From Mauremys mutica (Eukaryota > Chordata > Testudines > Geoemydidae): a stretch of 64,000 nucleotides of DNA. The notes beneath the pieces were generated by a model, which was given only the letters and a program-made list of their open reading frames with translations, did no database searches and was not told where the DNA came from. The stretch covers positions 76,825,697-76,889,696 of the forward strand of contig NC_059072.1 of assembly GCF_020497125.1 (NCBI RefSeq). Reading direction: 5' to 3'. The position numbers were made by a program, and so were the translations under genes. This document shows positions 22,086 through 33,530 of this stretch, one piece after another; within the stretch, counting starts at the first letter, position 1, and every line of letters begins with the position of its first letter.

Positions 22086-22417
22086 CAGGGATTGGCAACC
22101 TTTGGCACATGGCCCTTAAGGGAAATCTGCTGGCGGGCCGGGATGGTTTGTTTGCCTGCAGTGCCCGCAGGTTTGGTCGATTGCAGCTCCCACTGGCCGC
22201 GGTTTGCCGTTCCAAGCCAATGGGGCTGCAGGAAGCAGCACGGGCCGAGAGATGTGCTGGCCGCCGCTTCCCCCAACCCCCATTGGCCTGGAACGGTAAA
22301 CTGTGGCCAGTGGGAGCTGCGATCAGCCAAACCAGCGGACACTGCAAGTAAACAAACCATCCCGGCCCACTAGCAGATTTCTTTGATGGGCCACGTGCCA
22401 AAGGTTGCCGATCCCTG
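22086..22417. mobile_element. Non-autonomous hAT transposon
   Basis: Terminal inverted repeats CAGGGATTGGCAACCTTTGG and CCAAAGGTTGCCGATCCCTG. A perfect 8-bp target duplication CTATAGAC lies at 22078-22085 and 22418-22425. The core is GC-rich with internal inverted segments (GCAGCTCCCACTGGCC and GGCCAGTGGGAGCTGC). ORFs in it are artefacts. Confidence 0.93.
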
Positions 22418-22425
22418 CTATAGAC

Positions 22426-25135
22426 AAAATACCTTAATTAGTTTAGTTTCCTTTTTTTCTTTGTGTGTGTGTGAAGAAAATATTGAAGGGAGTCTAAGAT
22501 GAATAAATAAGTTTTGCATTCAGTTTTTTAAAAAGTTAGTTCAGTGATCACTCCTGCAGGAGGGAGTTCTGTAGTCTAGATACCAATGCTGTGTAAGTTT
22601 TATCCCTGTGCATAACTAGAACTAGACTCACCCTATTGGTCCACAATTCCACTGAACATAGTTGTAAGAGGCTTTGGTCATTGAGAGAATGTCTATTTCC
22701 TAGGTAGCTAGGGTAGCTCCTTTAGAGGTCTTTGAATATCCCAACCAATGCCTTAAAGAAGTTTCACAAAATGCCCTAAAACTTTGATGAAGTTTGAAAA
22801 TGTTTGCCTTTTTTGTTTGTTAGTTTTAGATTTTCATGGCCTGTACTTTTATCTTACTGTATTTCCAGCATGATTTCTAGACCAGAGATGGTTTTAAATA
22901 ATAATTGTTGGCAGCTAAAATCTCTGAAGATTCCATCGTAGATACTTCTTTGACCTGAACTTTAAACACATTGACATTTCCCTATCATGCTAAGTTCTAA
23001 ATTTCTTGCATGCTTTTTTCGTCGACCTTCCTATGATTAACCTATCTATCTGATCTTTTCACTCGCTTTCCAATTTTTCCCGAAGATAAGATCTTTTCCG
23101 CTTTCCTTTCATCATATATATATTGTTTTAATCTTCAGCTCTCTCTCTCTCATCTCTCAAAAGGATAACAATAGAATCACAGAATGGAGGATACTTGGAA
23201 TTCCTTTAGAAACAGGGATATTTAGACAGTGCGTTTACAAGAAAAAACTGATTAATGTTGTTTAATTTCTTTCCAATTTTCCACTCTTCTTTCTCTCCTC
23301 ACCCTTTTTTTAAAAGTACAAATACAGGATAGAACATCTGCTCAAAATGGCAAATTAATGGAACACATGATTCTTGTCAGTGCAGCGCCTGCACTTGGGA
23401 TTTTCAACATATGTCTGGCCAATGAGATATTAGTTGGAAAAGCTTATTATGTGTGATCTAATTTTCCATGTGTCCTGCCCAAAGCATTGCAGGGGTTTGA
23501 CATTCAAATGTATGGTTACTGATTAAACAGTCTTCTTTTGAACTTTCATGGGAAGATTTTATGAGAACGAGAAGCTGTTGTGTCACATTATCATGTGATA
23601 TTGGTTAAACTTGCTCTGTGTTTAACAAGTACACAAATATTTAGCATTTGGAATAGGGAGAAAAAGCAAATGAGCGTCAAGAGTATCAATGTTGTTGTGC
23701 TCAAAGTGAAAGTTTATGACACCTATTCAGTGTTTCATTATAAACTAATTCTGAACGCCCATTTACCGGAAAAAATCCTGCACTCTGACAAATAAACTCA
23801 TATTGCTGCTGAGCGCGATACTGTGTAATATTTTCTTTTGTATTACTATTTCACAAAAATATTAATACAACCCCCTCCCCCAAGAAACAAACACAAAATT
23901 TAAAAAAAACTACAAGAAACAAAAAGTCATCACAAAAATGTTTTTAGAGTTTTAAATATGGTCCCCTTATTTACTCAGAATACAAACATAGATCTGAAAG
24001 AAGAAAGGGAAGCGTTTCAAATTCCACGATACTAACCAGTTTACTCGGATAGGGTTATGTTAGGGTGGTTTTTTTGTTTTGTTTTTGCTATTGTTTGTTT
24101 GTTTTTAATTGAAAAGTTGTTAAAATAACTTGCTTCCCAGTACAGTTGTTTCCGTGAACATGTCATGTTTCTTTAGATATTTTTGCACATCAGCAATTTG
24201 CATGAATCTTTTTACTAAATGTTTTGCAGTTTCTGCATGTTCAAATTGTGTATTTTGTGACATTTGACCGACATACAAATTTTCTCAAGTGGAATTTTCT
24301 TGTGAAATCCACTTTCAGTTCAAAATTCTGAGTGGAAAAATATCATCTTTAGCAATTTTGGCCTGTAAAAAGAAGGCAGGGACACAGAGCAATATATAGG
24401 TACCTATATGTACACCATTCAGAATTGACATTTATCTTTATCATGCTCAAAATCTCCCACCTTGTTGTCTGGTCAAAGTGAAGGTCCTCACATCGTCATC
24501 AACAGCTGCTTGATAACTTTTTGACTAGGTACTTTGCTGCATCACTGTTAGCTGGGTCCCACTCCTGCCACTCTGCGCTTCTCTTCCTTTCCTTACCTCC
24601 AGAAACTATGGAGCTGTAGAAGACTGAAGAGTGAAGCCAAATGAGAGTGTATGGACTTTAAAACTGAATTTGGGTCAGGAATTGAGACTGATGGCAATAT
24701 TAGTTATTGTTATGATGAGAAAGCAGATACATTAAGTGTATTGGAAGCACTTAAGAGTATTATAACCAGTAAATTGTAAACACTAAGTAATGAAATAAAA
24801 AATATACAAGCCAGTATTAACACAGTCAAACTACATGTGAAAATATACTGTAAAACAGCCTCACTGTCACAAAATAATCAATTTAGACATGGGGAACCTG
24901 AAAAGGCTCAAATTGTAGATTCTTATCCAAACCTTGGAGGACTCCACTAGGACATGTGGATCTCTGTACCCATGCAATCTCCATTTACCTGAAAGGCCTG
25001 TATCAAACCTTCCCTCAGCAACTAATATACCCACTAGTTGTCTTCCTCTTAATGGAAAGGCTGGACAGCCTATATACCCTCATCTAGAAAAAACTTTTGA
25101 ATTCTACATGGTCTTTGGTGTGTTCATTTATTACT
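22426..25135. other. AT-rich intergenic DNA
   Basis: No gene or clear repeat; a CT run lies near 23141-23156. Confidence 0.5.
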
Positions 25136-25136
25136 A

Positions 25137-25426
25137 TCGCTATGTCTACACTACAATTAAACACTCGTGGGTGGCCCATGCCAGCTAACTCAGGTTTCCG
25201 GGGCTTGGGCTAAGAGGCTGTTTAATTGCAATGAAGATGTTCAGGCTCGGGCTGGCATATGGGCTCTAGGAACCTGCAAGGTGGGAGGGTTCCAGAGGCT
25301 GGGCTGCAGCCCAAGCCCAAATGTCTATACCTCAGTTAAACAGCCCTTTAGCCCAAGCTCCACAAGTCCAAGTTAGCTGGCACAGGCCAGCGGCGGGTGT
25401 TTAATTGCAGTCTAGATATACCCTAA
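25137..25426. mobile_element. MITE with long terminal inverted repeats
   Basis: The left end CTATGTCTACACTACAATTA continues AACAC; the right end, reversed, gives AGGGTATATCTAGACTGCAA then TTAAACACCC. Subterminal GCCAGCTAACTCAG is mirrored near the right side. About 290 bp, non-coding. Related to the truncated copy at 14702-14868. The target duplication is unclear. Confidence 0.65.
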
Positions 25427-26915
25427 TTGGACATCCCTCTCACACTGTCCCTCCCACTGTACTCAGGTCCCACTGAGACCTCTTTCCACTCAGCTTTCCA
25501 AGAACTCAGCTTGACTCCAGCCTTCGTCACACATGTATCTTTGTCTGGCATACAGCAGTGCTCCGCTGAGCTGATCAGACTCAAACGCAGGGGGGATGGA
25601 TGCATGTTACATCACATCTCCAAAGCTACACAGAAACCTCCCTTTATATACATTGCACATCTCACTGCATTTACTATATACTGTATCACACATTTTTTGA
25701 TAGGCTTGGTTATTTTACAGGAACCAATCCCCAGGTAGCATGTGCTGTCCAGGCACTGTCCATGGTTTGACTTCCTCTTTATTCATCTCTATATTCTTAA
25801 CTTTTTTTATCCCTTGTCATCTAGTTCACAGTAATTAGTTCCCTGGGTGTTCTCTCTCTTATCTTATCTCAGACATTCTGTCTTCTTAGCCTACTGATGT
25901 ATTCACTTAGCCTATTTAGCACAAACATTCTTTTTTCAACCTGATGATTTATTTTCTTCCCTAATTCTGTTTTCCAAAAAATGAGGCCTCCCTCCATGTG
26001 TTAATTAATTACCCATATTGGGACAGGCCTCAGCTACATCCACTACCGCCACTAACATTTGTTTTTCCAGGTGGTCCATTTGGACCATGCAAAATGCAGA
26101 GCTCATTCAGTGAAAATGAGTTAAAATGCCTTTATCTGCTCACAAGGGCTAGGCCTAGCCTATCAGAGAATCAGAATCAATATTATGTAACTGTTATGAA
26201 CAATTTTGTAAACATTTCATTAATGTTTTGATTAAAAATATTCTGCAAATTTTTTTTGCATTTCCATTTATGTTCTTATAATTTGTCCAGTATATTTATT
26301 ATAATGAGGCATTTCCCATCTCGTTATAATGTTCCATAATTTTACAAATGTAATCAGAACCCCATCCTCTAGGCAGATATTTTAGCATAAAATCTCCCCC
26401 CTTTGTGCTCTGATAAGCTTTGGGTGTACTGCACAGCAGAAGAGTGAAAGATTAGTGAATCTATTCACTAGTTGTCTTATTTAAATAAAAATGCTTCATT
26501 AGAACTATAAACCCAAGAAGGAGGTGGCATTGCTTGACAAACAAACTTCAGCTAAACTGCACTTTGGAGGAAATGTTTATATTTTGTTCCAGTATAACAG
26601 TGCTCAACTTGTGAAATTTAAAATAGGAAAGAGAGAGTAGACATTTTAGAAAAGTCAGGATATAGTCTCTTGCAGTGCATTTTTTAGACACATTTTGCTG
26701 CACCGTGGAGCAAAAGTGGTGATTCAGAAGGATTTTTAGGAGCACCCCAAAATAAGTCATCTCTAGCAAAGATGAGTTAGCAGTAGCCAAGAAAGGGATG
26801 AGCTTCAGCAAAGGCAGAGATATCCCAGTCTTCTCTTTGATTTGGCAAGAAGATTATAACAAGCAGCCCCCGGAGAGCCAATTCTAGCACATCTATACCC
26901 TAGGCTAGATTTCTC
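25427..26915. other. AT-rich intergenic DNA
   Basis: No recognisable gene or repeat; short ORFs only. Confidence 0.5.
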
Positions 26916-26917
26916 AG

Positions 26918-27197
26918 GGCTTGTCTTCACGGTGCTTTAATTATCACCACAGGGATGTAAATTTTAGTCCACACCAGCATCTCTTGCACTAACTTGTGCA
27001 CGTGGACCTTGCTGGTGCACACTAAAAGTTCTTTAGAGCATATGAACGTAGTCACATTTCAAATAATACTATGTTATCATGCACTAGAGAATTTTAGTGC
27101 TCAGCAGCAGAATCTACAAGGGCCAGGTGATTTACTGTGCAACACACTAGTGCACATTTCAATTTATGGACTAACTCACCATGCAGAAAAGTCCTCA
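26918..27197. mobile_element. Probable MITE
   Basis: The left end GGGCTTGTCTTCACGGTG and the reversed right end GGACTTTTCTGCATGGTG resemble each other, and GTGCAC motifs recur inside. Non-coding; ends approximate. Confidence 0.45.
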
Positions 27198-27733
27198 GTC
27201 ATAGTCATTAAATAATTTCCCTGTTTTTAATTTTTATTTTCTGAGCCTTCCATTATTATCACTGTCATTTTTAGTGGAGACATTCACCTGAGAAAGATCA
27301 GAGTCCTCATGTAGTAATACATAACATTTAGAGAAGAGATGATGTTGCACTGAAATTTCTGCATAGAGAAGTGTGCATTATTGTTTGTTTTCAATGTGAA
27401 TATAGGTATTTTGTAGAAATCCAAAAATCCTAGCACTCAGAATACAATGGCAAAATCTCTGGCACAAAATTTCATGACAACCCTTTTCACCCAGCTCTAC
27501 TTACACACACTGAGTCAACAACAAATTCATTGCTGTGGGGATATAATAAGAAAATACTTACCATTAGTGATGGAGACCTTCATTTTGTTCTGTCAGTCAC
27601 ATTCACACAAATGTCTCATCATAGGAGGGTCATAACAGCTTGGGTGAGAGACAGAGCAGGACCTCTCCCCCCCACGCCCTTGCTGTGCACCCACATCAAG
27701 ATTAGACAGAATTTATCTCTTAATATGGAGATT

Positions 27734-27996
27734 TAGGTCTGGTTGCCGGTATAGCTGTACTGGAATAGCTATATCTGAAAACATTCCTGGCATAGACGCT
27801 GCTTCCACTGACTAAAAAAAGTGCTTTTGCCAATACAGCTTATACCAGTTAGGCAAGGAAATTCACCTATACCAGCAAAAGGATTTTTGTGCTGATATAA
27901 CTGCATCTCACTATGATTTTTGCTAGCATGGAGTGTCGCCAAAAAAATCACACACCCCTAACTGACAGCTATACAGCAAAAAATTCTAGATCTGGC
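27734..27996. mobile_element. MITE-like element, second copy of the 8990 family
   Basis: Ends GGTCTGGTTGCCGGTATAGC (left) and, reversed, GGCCAGATCTAGAATTTTTT with GCTGTATAGCTG (right). Inside are TTTTGCCAATACAGC and ATACCAGCAAAAGG. It shares motifs with 8990-9232. No target duplication found. Confidence 0.5.
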
Positions 27997-29662
27997 CTTC
28001 TATAAGGTAAAATAAGGACAAAGAAAGAGTGAAATTTTGAATCCTCTCATAAGAAAAGATGATGTTCCGAAAGTGGGAGTGTCCATTTCAGTGAGTTGGA
28101 TTTGCAGGGTCAAAGAGGTTTACTTATTCCAAAAGCTGCAGTAGAGTATATATTTCTCTAACTGAGATGGTTAATTAGAAGCATGCTTCTAAAACTATGG
28201 GGGTTTTACCTTTCTTCCTCTATTTTACTCAGTACGGTTCACATTTAAAAAAAATAGAACTAAAGGAGGAATTTGTGATGAATACATTGATTTTGTTCCT
28301 ATTAAATAAAAGATATTATCTTAGGATGTGCTCTGTTGGCCAAAACTATTATATTTGACTTTTTTTTTCTTTCCCCCCTAAATTTTGCTTTGCAAAAGAA
28401 AATCCTCCTAAGGACATGTCTAATTCCCTGCTACCCATCTCGAATCTTTACATATGTTTCAACTCCCTTAGTGACCCCATTTAAGCAGCTTTTTAACTAG
28501 TGTCAGCTCCTGCAAACTGCAGTGAGGTGAAAGCAAAAACTGTCTGGCAGGTTCATTTGCACAGTAATGAGTTCTGTCTCCCAACCTACAAGAGACTGAG
28601 TGAGAAAGAGATTACCTCTCAACACTTCCTATTAACGGTGATTGACATACCCATAGGATACATGCTTATATTTCCAACCTTGACCGTCCTCCACTCCCAG
28701 AACCAAGTGACATTATAGAAGTACTGAGAATTAGTGTAATGAAATATTTCTATAAAGATTGCTAATGTCGCTTCCTGTGTCTCAACATTGTTGTTCTCTA
28801 CTCATTATTTTTTAATTTGTATGCTTGAAATCAGTACCTAATGGGTAAGCAAGAATTATCATTTCAAAAGTGAAATCACTTCCCTACTCCAAAATAGATA
28901 GTTTTACTGCCCTGTTCAAATGGATAAAGCTAGGCTTTTTAAATAATCCAAGCTGGCCATCCATCAAAATATTAGACAGTCATTAATTTACATCAGTGAG
29001 ACAGGGAAAAAACTTAACCATTGCACTATTTTACACAACATAGTCTATGTTGAAATGGAATTAATGGTCTTGGTGAAATAACTGTACTACAGAAACTACA
29101 ACCCCCACAGCTGGCATCCATGTTGGCAATTTCAGCTGAAAGGCCAAATACTGACTGGGTACAGAGAGCAGTGGTCCCATATACTTGGACTGGGTACTGA
29201 GGAGAAGGTTGCACTGCTGCGGTCCATATCCTGTATGTTCTGTAGATTGAGGACCTTGGTTTTTAGCAATGTCAACCCATTAACACTCAGGAGCAGTAAG
29301 ATGTGCTGTATAAAAAGTTATGGTTATAGTCATGTGGGTAGGAATAAAAGGGTAAATGAAGCTAGGGTCCTTACAGTGGGAGAGTTGGTGGATTGATCTG
29401 TATGTTCTTTTCAGCAATAGGGACAAGGAAAGAGATGGGTAGTAAAATGTGAGGCAGCTGCTTCAATTTATGGGCAGGTCACTTCAAGGCAGAAAGGTAA
29501 AAGCAAGAGATATCTGGAAGGCTGCTCTTTGCTTTGGAATGGGAGGTCTCAAAAGGACAGCATTCATCAGTCGAAAGGTAGAAAAACCTGGGTCAGGAAA
29601 ATACTTCATTCTGTGGGGGAGTATCCACCTGTGAACCAGAGGCAGTGAGCTAGCAGCTGGAC
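27997..29662. other. AT-rich intergenic DNA
   Basis: No gene found. The flanks of the Gypsy insertion at 29667 could belong to an older LTR (35480-35890 has TATAAAAG and AATAAA motifs), but this is weak. Confidence 0.4.
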
Positions 29663-29666
29663 CTAG

Positions 29667-30302
29667 TGTGGCAAATGGCTGGCACTATTATGATGGGTCT
29701 CACGCTTTCTCTTCTTTAGGGGGGGTTCAGGGCACCATTTCTTGCCCCTGAATCAGAATATTAATTGCCCCACTAGTGTCTTTGAGGAGGGGAGTGGAGA
29801 GGGAGGGACCTGGGCCCGCCCTCTACTCCAGGTCCCAGCCCAGGGGCTCTGAGGATAATGGTGAACCACTTGAACTGGTGGTTCCTTCCCCTGGGCTACT
29901 TCCCTCTCCTGCCCTTCAGCTTGTGGGGGCTTCCTGCCCTCCCTCTGCACAAGCCCGGTGCCCCTTACCTAGGGTCTTGGACTTCTTAGCCCACCGCAGC
30001 ACTCCTCCAAACTTTCCTCTGCTTCTCTTCAAACTGTTCTCTGCTCCAATTCCTTCAAACTGTTCTTTGCTCCAACCAAACCTTCCTGCTCCAACCAAAC
30101 ATTCTTGCTCCAACAACCCACACTGTCTGACCTGAAGCAGGGGTTTATATCATGTGACTCACTGCTGGTACTCTAATTGGCTTCAGGTGCTCTAATTGGC
30201 TTCAGGTGCTCTAGTTAATCTATAGCAAACCTTCCACCCCTTGCAGGGAATAAGGCTCCCTGCTAACACTCTCCTGCTGCCCTCTGGCCATGCTGTATCA
30301 CA
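29667..30302 (-). repeat. 3' LTR of minus-strand Gypsy element (636 bp)
   Basis: Plus-strand reading begins TGTGGCAAAT and ends GTATCACA. It contains two copies of TCTAATTGGCTTCAGGTGC-type repeat and extra CTCCAACCAAAC units compared with the other LTR. Confidence 0.95.
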
Positions 30303-30320
30303 TATCCCCCACCCCTGCTC
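30303..30320 (-). promoter_or_regulatory. Polypurine tract of minus-strand Gypsy element
   Basis: On the element strand GAGCAGGGGTGGGGGATA abuts the 3' LTR, the site for plus-strand priming. Confidence 0.75.
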
Positions 30321-30521
30321 AACACCAAGGGGATGGGTTACTTGGGACGAGAGGCAGTGTAGTCGCGATAGGCCATCAGCGTTGCCATGTTGGCTTCCAG
30401 CCCTATGCTGGACCCGGAAATGGAAAGGCTGCAGAGAGAGGAACTACCTCGTCACTCTGGCGTTCTTCTCCTTGTTCCTGTGCATCCATTGGAGCGGGGC
30501 GTGGTCTGTCACGAGGGTAAA

Positions 30522-31343
30522 TCACCGCCCCAGGAGATAGTAGCGGAGAGTCTCCATAGCCAGACATTCCTTTTCAACAACAGCGTATTTTTGTTCCCTG
30601 GGGAGGAGCTTCCTGCTGAGGTACAAGATGGGGTGCTCCTCCTCCCATACCATCTGGGAAAGGACAGCACCAAGGCCCACCTCTGAGGCATCTGTTTGTA
30701 GGATGAATTCCTTCTTGAAGTCTGGGGCCATGAGTACTGGATGGCAGCATAGGGCTGTCCGTAAATCTGCAAATGCTTCTTCTGTTGCATCAGTCCACTT
30801 AACTATCTCGGGGCCCCGAGCTTTTATCAGATCCGTCAATGGCCCTGCTCTTGTGGCAAAATGAGGGATGAATCTCCTGTAGTACCCTACTATCCCTAAA
30901 AATGCTCTGACCTGCTTTTTGTGGATTGGTCGAGGCCAACCTTGTATTGCCTCCACTTTGTTCCATTGGGGTTTTACCAAACCTCTCCCTACTACATGCC
31001 CGAGGTATCTGGCCACAGCTAGTCCTATCACGCACTTGAGAGGGTTAGCAGTGAGACCGGCCTTTCGCAGGGCGTCCAGCACTGCTTCTACTTTTCCTAG
31101 GTGCGTTTCCCAGTCACGGCTATGGATGACTATGTCGTCTAGATAGGCGGCGGCATACTTGGCATGGGGTCGTAGTAACTTATCCATAAGTCGTTGGAAT
31201 GTTGCAGGGGCCCCATGGAGTCCAAAAGGGAGGACAGTGTATTGAAAAAGGCCATCGGGTGTAGAGACGGCAGTCTTTTCCTTGGCATCCTTGGCCAGGG
31301 GAATTTGCCAATAACCTTTGGTCAGATCCAGAGTGGTTAGGTA
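30522..31343 (-). pseudogene. pol: RT-RNase H segment of minus-strand Gypsy element
   Basis: The segment between stops at 31344-31346 and 30522-30524 holds most of RT, including YLDD in AAAYLDDIVIHS, the thumb/connection region and the start of RNase H (LQTDASEVGLGAVL, EKECLAME). RNase H continues in the same frame beyond the stop at 30522 (LVTDHAPLQW), then meets another stop at 30444-30446. The stops truncate RNase H before its last acidic motif, so the product would be inactive. Confidence 0.88.
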
Positions 31344-32333
31344 TCAGGCCTTGCCTAACTGATCAACTAGCTCGTCAATGCGTGGTATCGGGTATGCATC
31401 GAAGTGGGATACTTCATTCAATTTCCGGAAGTCGTTACAAAACCTCAGGGTGCCATCAGGCTTGGGGACTAGGACGATCGGGCTGGACCACTGACTGTGG
31501 GACTCTTCAATGACCCCGAGTTCCAGCATCTTCTTCACTTCCGTCCTAATTTCTTCCCTTTTAGCTTCCGGTGTTCGGTATGGTCTTATCGTCACCCTTA
31601 CTCCGGGGCTGGTGACAATATGATGTTGGATTAGTGTCGTTCGGCCCGGTTGTGTACAGAATACGTCCTGGTTCCGGTGGATCATTTCAATGACCTCTGT
31701 ACGTTGTTCTGGGGTTAATTCAGGAGATATCTTTACCTGCCCCTGTGGGTCGTCTGTCTGAGATGGCGCTCCTTGAATGACCAGACACGTCTCTCGGTCA
31801 CGCCAGGGCTTCAGTAAGTTGACGTGGTAGATTTGCTCTGGCTTTCGGCGGTCTGGTTGTCTAACCTTATAGTTCACCTCCCCAATGGCTTCCACTATCT
31901 CATATGGTCCGTGCCATCTGGCTAGAAGTTTGCTTTCTGCTGTGGGCACTAACACCATCACCCGTCCCCCCGGCTGAAATCTCCGTACTTTCGCCCGATG
32001 GTTGTAATACGTCCACTGGGACTCTTGTGCTTTTTCTAAATGTTCCCATACTATCAGGGTTACTCGAGTTATTCGCTCTCTCATCTGTGTCACATGCTCA
32101 ATGACATTCTTTCCTGGGTTGGGTTGTTCCTCCCAATCTTCCTTGGCGATATCTAATATCCCGCGTGGGTGGCGTCCATTTAGTAGTTCAAAGGGAGAAA
32201 AACCCGTGGATGCCTGGGGGACTTCCCGTATAGCGAACATTAGATATGGTAGAAGGGTATCCCAGTCTTTTCCATCCTGTGCTACCACCTTCCGGATCAT
32301 ACTTTTAAGGGTATGATTAAATTGCTCGACCAA
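31344..32333 (-). pseudogene. pol: Integrase C-terminal part and RT N-terminus, minus-strand Gypsy element
   Basis: The frame starts inside the integrase core at the catalytic Glu region (GLVEQFNHTL), continues through the C-terminal GPY module (ARWHGPYEIVEAIGEVNYKV) and then directly enters RT (SSPIVLVPKPDGTLRFCNDF). This single frame running from integrase into RT is direct evidence for the integrase-before-RT order. It ends at TGA 31344-31346 between RT motifs. Confidence 0.9.
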
Positions 32334-32342
32334 TCCATCTGT

Positions 32343-32996
32343 TTATGGATGGTAGACTGAGGTCCGTATGGCCTGGATGCGGAGCAGGGCACATAAGTCC
32401 TTCATTAGTTTTGACATGAACGGTGTTCCTTGGTCTGTCAGGATCTCCTTAGGGATGCCCACTCTGGCGAATACCTGTAATAGTTCCTTTGCTATTGCCT
32501 TGGATGTGGGGTTTCTTAAAGGAATGGCCTCTGGATACCGCGTGGCATAGTCAAGGATGTCTAGTACGTTTCGGTGGCCCCGTGCCGATTTTTCTAATGG
32601 GTCCACTATGTCCATGGCTATCCTCTCGAAAGGGATGTCAATAATAGGCAAAGGTACTAATAGGGCCCGCAAGTGAGGTCGTGGGCTATGCAACTGGCAT
32701 TCAGGGCAGGAGGCACAATAACGCTGGACTTCTGCTCGTATCCCTGGCCAATAAAACCTCCTTAGGATTCTATCCAGTGTCTTGTCTACCCCTAAATGTC
32801 TCCCAAATAGATGGCTGTGAGCTAACTCTAGTACTTCCCTTATGTGTTTCCGTGGGACTAAGAGTTGCTCTACTTCTTCCCCTCGTATTTGCTCTATTCT
32901 GTACAAAAGATCGTGTTTGAGCACATAATATGGCCTTGGGCCTTTGATCTTTCCTTCCACAGGCACACCGTTTATTTCCACTACCTCCTCCCTCAC
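32343..32996 (-). pseudogene. pol: Integrase N-terminal and core segment, minus-strand Gypsy element
   Basis: Contains the HHCC zinc finger (HLGVDKTLDRILRRFYWPGI ... CASCPEC) and the first two catalytic aspartates (AMDIVDP and ILTDQGTPF). TAA at 32343-32345 interrupts the core just before the third catalytic residue, which lies in the next open segment in the same frame. Confidence 0.9.
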
Positions 32997-33026
32997 GTTT
33001 GCATATAACGGATCATCGGCCTGGTC

Positions 33027-33518
33027 CTACCCAAAAGTCTCACGTGCAGTACCAAACTGACCTAATTCTAGGGGGCCTATTTCTACTCTTCCCCCTGGGG
33101 TGCTCCCACTTGGGCTAGGAACCGCCTCCGAGTCTTCCTTGGCCTGAATTATCTCCTGGTCTCCTGAGCGGGTTCGCTTACCCACAAGGGAAGTTTTTTG
33201 ATTCTCTGCTAGAATCCGGGTCCCTAATCTTTTATCTGCCCTTTGTTCTCGCCTAGATTTTCGGGGTTTCCCAGGAGATGAGAATAACTCTGGAGCAAAT
33301 TCGGCAAACATTGGGGTGAGGCTATCTATAGTTGCCTCCGACTCAGCCTGGGGGTTGCTACCCTCCCCTGGCTCTATTGGGGTAAGTAAGCTGTCAAACC
33401 CGGGGAAGTCTCTACCAATTAAAATAGGGTAGGGGAGCTTGGGGACCACCCCTGCAAAAACCCTGGTAGTATTCCCCTGGATCTCAATCCGTACCGGAAT
33501 TGTAGGGTAAAAATTCAC
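33027..33518 (-). pseudogene. pol: Protease C-terminal part and linker, minus-strand Gypsy element
   Basis: Starts after the TGA at 33531-33533 that splits the protease. It includes the conserved late protease motif YPILIGRDFPGF and a hydrophilic linker to the integrase, and ends at TAG 33027-33029. Same reading phase as its neighbours. Confidence 0.85.
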
Positions 33519-33530
33519 GGTGCCATGTAC

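Noticed and set aside
21971..22401. Several overlapping ORFs on both strands
   Set aside because: They are antisense and sense readings of the non-autonomous hAT at 22086-22417.
29776..30135. 119-codon plus ORF, repeated at 34911-35225
   Set aside because: It is the antisense of the Gypsy LTR and occurs in both LTRs for that reason only.
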